From NCBI GenBank assembly GCA_021797415.1, contig JAJZZT010000441.1, positions 1 through 8,785 of the forward strand: a stretch of DNA of 8,785 nt, written 5' to 3'. Position numbers and translations under genes: made by a program. The notes under the pieces are model-generated. The model was not told the DNA's origin and did not search any database. It saw nothing but the letters and a program-made list of their open reading frames with translations. Shown here in pieces: positions 5,830 to 8,785 of the stretch. The number at the start of each line of letters is the position of its first letter. Position 1 is the first letter of the stretch. The stretch comes from Bacillota bacterium (GTDB lineage Bacteria; Bacillota; Bacilli; Alicyclobacillales; SLC66).

Positions 5830-6777
5830 TTAAGCAAACCTACGCAGGAAACTATAAAGCCTAAATGCCGTCTGCGCCGTTGCCCCGTTTGCATAATTCA
5901 ACCGCACATTCGGACACACCAATTCGACGCTAAACCCTTCTCCGACACTTGCGGACACCGTAAACGTCGATGAAATATCCCAATTGGTACCGTCTGCACT
6001 CTGTTCTACATTGAGCGTTCCTGCCTCGTTGGCGTAAACACTTCCGGTTATACGGCTATATCCATCAGTCGCCATAGGTGTGGCGGTTGTGTAAGTGCCG
6101 CTTGCGCCTAGGGCGGTCGTCGTACTGTCTCCGGCAGTCCTGTCATTGTAAATTATCGGTCTGCCGTTGTTATCAGTAAAAATTGCGCGCGTGTTAGTTC
6201 CGTCGCTACCAGCTATTTGTATGGCTTTAGAAGGAATAGCTGATCCCGGACTCTGAATGGTAGCATCTAGTTCGACTTCCGTTACCGCTCCGATTGAATT
6301 TGTTCCAGCGGGAAGCGCAGGCAATGATGTAACTCCTACATCTCCGATAGTGTTCGATCCCGTGGGCAATGCAGCGATCACTTGTACACCATTTGTGGTT
6401 CCGGGTGTAGTTTGATCAATTCCTACCTTACCGACAATTGCAGACCCCGCAATTAGTCCGACATCGCCAATTGTATTGGCTCCGGTGGGGATAGCCGGAA
6501 GCGATGTGACAACGACCGTTCCAATCGCATTACTGCCAGCAGGCAGACTACCACTAATTCCTACATCCCCTATTACGTTAGATCCAGTTGGTAATGCAGG
6601 TAATGAATTTACAGCGACTGTTCCAATATCATTTGAACCTGTTGGCAATGCAGGCAGTGCGGTAACTGCGACGTTACCTATTGCATTTGATCCCGCCGGA
6701 AGCGCAGGAAGAGACGTAACAGCAACATTTTGGGCGGTTTGAGACGTTGATGCTGAAGGATCAGTGAAAATCGACAT
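5830..6777 (-). CDS. Repeat-stalk phage fibre or adhesion protein, 315 residues
   Basis: Three parts are visible. Residues 1-13 (MSIFTDPSASTSQ) are the tag shared with the next gene. Residues 18-164 are about seven copies of an 18-residue unit, consensus VxVTSLPALPxGSNxIGx, with two shortened copies and a 25-residue interruption (106-130). Residues about 240-315 form a domain nearly repeated in the preceding gene, with GTLNVEQSADGTNWDISSTF (253-272) and a FRLYSFLRRF end. The architecture, a tag, a stiff repeated stalk and a globular tip, fits a fibre or surface decoration of a virion. The exact function is unknown to me. Translation starts at ATG 6777, 8 nt after a G9 tract; an ATG at 6783 is followed directly by TAA. 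Confidence 0.8.
   Translation of the reverse strand: MSIFTDPSASTSQTAQNVAVTSLPALPAGSNAIGNVAVTALPALPTGSNDIGTVAVNSLPALPTGSNVIGDVGISGSLPAGSNAIGTVVVTSLPAIPTGANTIGDVGLIAGSAIVGKVGIDQTTPGTTNGVQVIAALPTGSNTIGDVGVTSLPALPAGTNSIGAVTEVELDATIQSPGSAIPSKAIQIAGSDGTNTRAIFTDNNGRPIIYNDRTAGDSTTTALGASGTYTTATPMATDGYSRITGSVYANEAGTLNVEQSADGTNWDISSTFTVSASVGEGFSVELVCPNVRLNYANGATAQTAFRLYSFLRRFA
6283..6726 (-). repeat. 54-bp (18-residue) tandem protein repeat array
   Basis: The region encodes residues 18-165 of the fibre-like protein. Full units begin at residues 18, 36, 54, 88 and 147; units at 72 and 131 lack two residues. Strongly kept are Leu-Pro, Gly-[ST]-Asn and Ile-Gly. DNA of the copies has diverged at many third positions, so the array is old or held by selection, not freshly expanded. 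Confidence 0.85.
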
Positions 6778-6785
6778 TTACATTA

Positions 6786-6804
6786 CCCCCCCCCGAAACC
6801 GGGG
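6786..6804 (-). promoter_or_regulatory. G9 ribosome-binding site with anti-Shine-Dalgarno hairpin
   Basis: The only G-rich site before the ATG at 6777 is a run of nine G (6786-6794). Just upstream, CCCCG (6800-6804) can pair with CGGGG (6791-6795) across the loop GTTT, so part of the G-run can be hidden in a hairpin. The pairing can slide along the tract. Both a length change and the folding could set the translation level of the fibre gene. Confidence 0.5.
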
Positions 6805-6809
6805 AATTA

Positions 6810-7541
6810 TTAGTTAAACCTTTTCAAGAAGGAATACAGCCTGAATATCGTTTGTGCTGTCGCTCCGTTGGTGTAAACTATCCGCCCGAAAGGATAGACA
6901 ATCTCAACACTGAAACCTTGACCCGTTCCCCCGGTTACAGCGAAAGTTGACAGGACATCCCAATTGGTTCCGTCTGGCGACTGCTGCACTTCCAAACTTC
7001 CTGATTGATCGGAAAAAACGCCACCAGTGATTATGGAAAATCCAATTAGATTAAAGCTCGCACTATCATAAGAAGCATCTGCAATTAAAGGAGTTGTGGT
7101 ATAAGGAGCGGGAATTTGCTGATTATACCCAACTACAGGCACGCGCGGAATATCTGGATTAGGCACATTCTGGCTGCCGACTTGCGTAATATTCTCAGGC
7201 GCTGTAACCTCTAGGCGAACAGCCCGCATGAGAACGAATCTATCGCCCTGCGCGGGCGCTGTCGCCAACGCTGTGTCGAGTGTCAGGGTGCCTGTCGATG
7301 TGGCGGACAGGACGTTGCGAGAAGCGCCAAGGTTCAATCCGCTGACGAACTCAATCGTTGCACCTGCGAGTTCTGCAGATACTTGGCCTGTGATGTCCAC
7401 GGCTTTTCCGCCGGGATTGGCGAGCGTGACAGGGATGACCGTCGTTGTCGCGCCATTGCCGACTTCCCAGTTGTCTTGAAGGACGGTGCGGGTGTGGTGC
7501 GACAGCGCCGTCTCCATGCCTCGAATCGTCAGGTCGCTCAC
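6810..7541 (-). CDS. Phage structural protein with C-terminal domain shared with the next gene
   Basis: The product is 243 residues from the GTG at 7541, which has AGGAGG (7549-7554) at 7 nt; the GTG at 7547 is only 1 nt from that site and is rejected. Residues 1-110 are a beta-rich region, including WEVGNGATTTVIPVTLANPG (25-44) and GTLTLDTALATAPAQGDRF (84-102), which reads like a virion head-tail or tail-tube associated fold. Residues 110-150 are a Pro-rich linker. Residues about 165-243, including GSLEVQQSPDGTNWDVLSTF (181-200) and a FRLYSFLKRF end, match the end of the next protein. GC content falls sharply near 7200, where the linker begins, so the C-terminal half was probably acquired separately. 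It ends with tandem stops TAA TAA. Confidence 0.75.
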   Translation of the reverse strand: MSDLTIRGMETALSHHTRTVLQDNWEVGNGATTTVIPVTLANPGGKAVDITGQVSAELAGATIEFVSGLNLGASRNVLSATSTGTLTLDTALATAPAQGDRFVLMRAVRLEVTAPENITQVGSQNVPNPDIPRVPVVGYNQQIPAPYTTTPLIADASYDSASFNLIGFSIITGGVFSDQSGSLEVQQSPDGTNWDVLSTFAVTGGTGQGFSVEIVYPFGRIVYTNGATAQTIFRLYSFLKRFN

Positions 7542-7543
7542 GG

Positions 7544-7771
7544 TCACACCTCCTCGATGGTGCAGAAGTTGTGCGCAGACTTGCCGGATGCGCCACTATG
7601 GTAGGTTTCGCCTGGTTGGAGCGCTTGGAGCCGCGACATGCGCAGGAGCGAACAGGCGGTCGGCCATTCGTGACTCGACGGGGCCGATACGGTAAAGTGT
7701 CGATGCGGACGTCCGTTTTTCTGTGACTCGACGACATGGACGTGATGTGTGCGGCAAACGAAGGATCTCAT
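7544..7771 (-). CDS. Small His/Cys-rich protein, 75 residues
   Basis: The ATG at 7771 overlaps the preceding stop as ATGA, and the stop codon lies 2 nt before the next start, whose AGGAGG site is inside this gene's last codons. This double coupling is the main reason to believe it; other frames over the same bases lack it. It has eight His (9, 10, 12, 23, 25, 34, 58, 67) and three Cys (6, 40, 70), with HVHVV and HRHF clusters, so metal binding is possible. No family is recognised. By position between virion-protein genes it may be a small connector or assembly factor. Confidence 0.6.
   Translation of the reverse strand: MRSFVCRTHHVHVVESQKNGRPHRHFTVSAPSSHEWPTACSLLRMSRLQALQPGETYHSGASGKSAHNFCTIEEV
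7549..7554 (-). promoter_or_regulatory. Shine-Dalgarno that decides the GTG start at 7541
   Basis: AGGAGG lies 7 nt from the GTG at 7541 and 1 nt from the GTG at 7547. It is formed by the last sense codons (GAG GAG GTG) of the small gene upstream, so translation of the two is likely coupled. Confidence 0.75.
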
Positions 7772-8364
7772 GCGCTCGCCCCCTGTAGCGCATAGAGTTG
7801 AGCCGCCACTTGTTCGAGCAACTTATACTGACCGCGACTGATGGGGCCATAGATATACTTGTCAAAGTGGTGCGTCATGACGGCCAACTGGACATTCGCG
7901 ATGAAGGTGATGTCCTCTGTGCTGTTGTTGACCAACTGGTACACACCCTGCGTGCGAACCGGGACGAGGAATGATCCGAGCACGTCGAGCGGTTCGATCA
8001 TCGGGATCTCCACGAAAAACGGCGGCAGGTTGTCCGCTTGCAGCGAGACATAAAACTCCGGTGAATACGAACTCGCCCGAAGTTGCAGCAGATAGACCAC
8101 AGACGCCGTGTCGCCCGATGGAATCGTGGTCACAATCTCGCCCGTCGTACCAGCAGGCACAAACACGGTCTGTCTAACAAGATACGGGAACACAGCGCCC
8201 ACTTTTCGCGCCGCAAGAAAGGTTTCGAGCATCACGTCGTATGGGATGATGGACGGCACGAGCCCTGCGTTGCTCGGTGCCTGCGCAGGTGTCGGCTCTG
8301 CAGCTGCGGGCGTCGTCGCCTGGATTGAGCCAACGCGCGTGAAGAGACTCGGGGCGAGGCTCAT
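7768..8364 (-). CDS. Phage structural protein, 198 residues, function unknown
   Basis: The start is the ATG at 8364 that overlaps the preceding TGA (ATGA), with a G-rich GAGGCGGGGG upstream. The frame stays open further upstream, but that part overlaps the previous gene and reads like out-of-frame sequence (His/Arg/Gly-rich). Residues 1-35 are a flexible Ala/Pro/Thr-rich segment. Residues about 65-165 alternate strands (VRQTVFVPAGTTGEIVTTIP; ITFIANVQLAVMT), as in a beta-sandwich. Residues 168-195 end in an amphipathic helix (QYKLLEQVAAQLYAL). The pattern looks distantly like the partial protein encoded just upstream. A capsid-decoration or tail-connector role fits the position, but I do not recognise a family. 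Confidence 0.7.
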   Translation of the reverse strand: MSLAPSLFTRVGSIQATTPAAAEPTPAQAPSNAGLVPSIIPYDVMLETFLAARKVGAVFPYLVRQTVFVPAGTTGEIVTTIPSGDTASVVYLLQLRASSYSPEFYVSLQADNLPPFFVEIPMIEPLDVLGSFLVPVRTQGVYQLVNNSTEDITFIANVQLAVMTHHFDKYIYGPISRGQYKLLEQVAAQLYALQGASA

Positions 8365-8785
8365 ACCAACACCCCCGCCTCGATTTCGTCCATCAATACT
8401 TGATCCTCTGCGGTGAGCGCCGCCTTGGTGACGCCGAACATGAATTGGATGATCTTGCTGAATCGCAAACGCAGGACGGTCATGTTGACGATGGTCGCCG
8501 TCGTGGCGTTGGCCGTCAACGTCACGCCCATGCGTTCCTTGACCGGAATCCACGTATTGAAGCGATTGTTCAGCCTCATGTTGTCGACAAGCACGGACAC
8601 ATAGCCAATCTGCCCGTCGCGGTCGATGTTGAGCGTCACACCGTTTCCGGCCGTCGTGCTCGCGCCAATGGACGTAATGATGAGCACTTCATCTTGAACA
8701 GTCTGCAAGTTGGAGACGGGCGTCTGCACACCTGCAATCGCGTCAGCCGAAAAGGTGATGAGTTTCGGCCCGATGATCTGACTCC
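8361..8785 (-). CDS. Phage structural protein, 5' end outside window
   Basis: The frame is open from the right edge (first full codon at 8783) to a TGA at 8361, 140 residues. A GTG at 8729 has no Shine-Dalgarno and the frame continues above it, so the true start is probably outside. Strands such as DEVLIITSIGAS, GVTLNIDRDGQIGYVSVLVD and ATIVNMTVLRLRF point to a beta-sandwich fold, followed by a helical acidic end (TAEDQVLMDEIEAG). No family is recognised. Its stop overlaps the next start, so the two products are probably made together. Confidence 0.7.
   Translation of the reverse strand, partial: SQIIGPKLITFSADAIAGVQTPVSNLQTVQDEVLIITSIGASTTAGNGVTLNIDRDGQIGYVSVLVDNMRLNNRFNTWIPVKERMGVTLTANATTATIVNMTVLRLRFSKIIQFMFGVTKAALTAEDQVLMDEIEAGVLV

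Noticed and set aside
6476..6742. Plus-strand open frame of 88 codons with a repeated pattern
   Set aside because: Its repeats are the mirror of the 18-residue array on the minus strand, so it is a shadow.
5830..7065. Diversity-generating retroelement with variable and template repeats at the two shared domains
   Set aside because: The two copies differ all along, without the adenine-directed pattern, and no reverse transcriptase is in the window.
7596..7865. Minus-strand open frame of 89 codons over the small His-rich gene and the end of the 198-residue gene
   Set aside because: It overlaps two coupled genes and has no ribosome-binding site; the 75-residue frame fits both neighbours exactly.
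8365..8553. Upstream extension of the 198-residue gene
   Set aside because: It lies wholly inside the preceding gene, its residues are His/Arg/Asp/Gly-rich nonsense-like, and the ATGA overlap gives a better start.

Overview
The window reads as the late structural and lysis region of a tailed bacteriophage or prophage, probably of a Firmicutes host. The evidence is a run of head-to-tail minus-strand genes, strong AGGAGG-type Shine-Dalgarno sites about 7 nt before ATG or GTG starts, a pectate-lyase-like tailspike, an XhlA-like membrane protein and a papain-like cysteine hydrolase. I see no integrase, portal, capsid, terminase, tRNA or attachment site, so lytic phage and prophage cannot be told apart. 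The host assignment is inference from base composition and translation signals.

Right to left (direction of transcription). 8785-7541 holds three closely coupled small genes: a partial beta-rich protein, a 198-residue protein and a 75-residue His-rich protein, joined by ATGA overlaps and running into the next gene. 7541-4945 holds four probable tail, fibre or decoration proteins that share modules: genes at 7541 and 6777 share a C-terminal domain, and genes at 6777 and 5796 share an N-terminal tag. 4848-3364 is a right-handed beta-helix tailspike with a GC-rich N-terminal anchor, an AT-rich helix and a GC-rich C-terminal module. An SAM-dependent methyltransferase (2423-3328) is then inserted on the opposite strand, with its own good promoter and lower GC, like a moron gene. 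Beyond it the minus-strand genes resume: a permuted papain-fold hydrolase (2306-1731), a strong intrinsic terminator, an XhlA-like coiled-coil membrane protein (1649-1260), and a large protein cut by the left edge (1243-1) with a duplicated two-cysteine module and a C-terminal membrane segment.

Taken together the layout suggests a receptor-binding and adhesion cassette built by domain shuffling, followed by a host-modifying accessory gene and a cell-envelope or lysis cassette. Several G-homopolymers sit at functionally sensitive places: G9 inside the tailspike reading frame, and G9 and G7 as ribosome-binding sites. These could act as slippage switches, but they could also be assembly artefacts. 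No CRISPR array, rRNA, tRNA or insertion sequence was seen.
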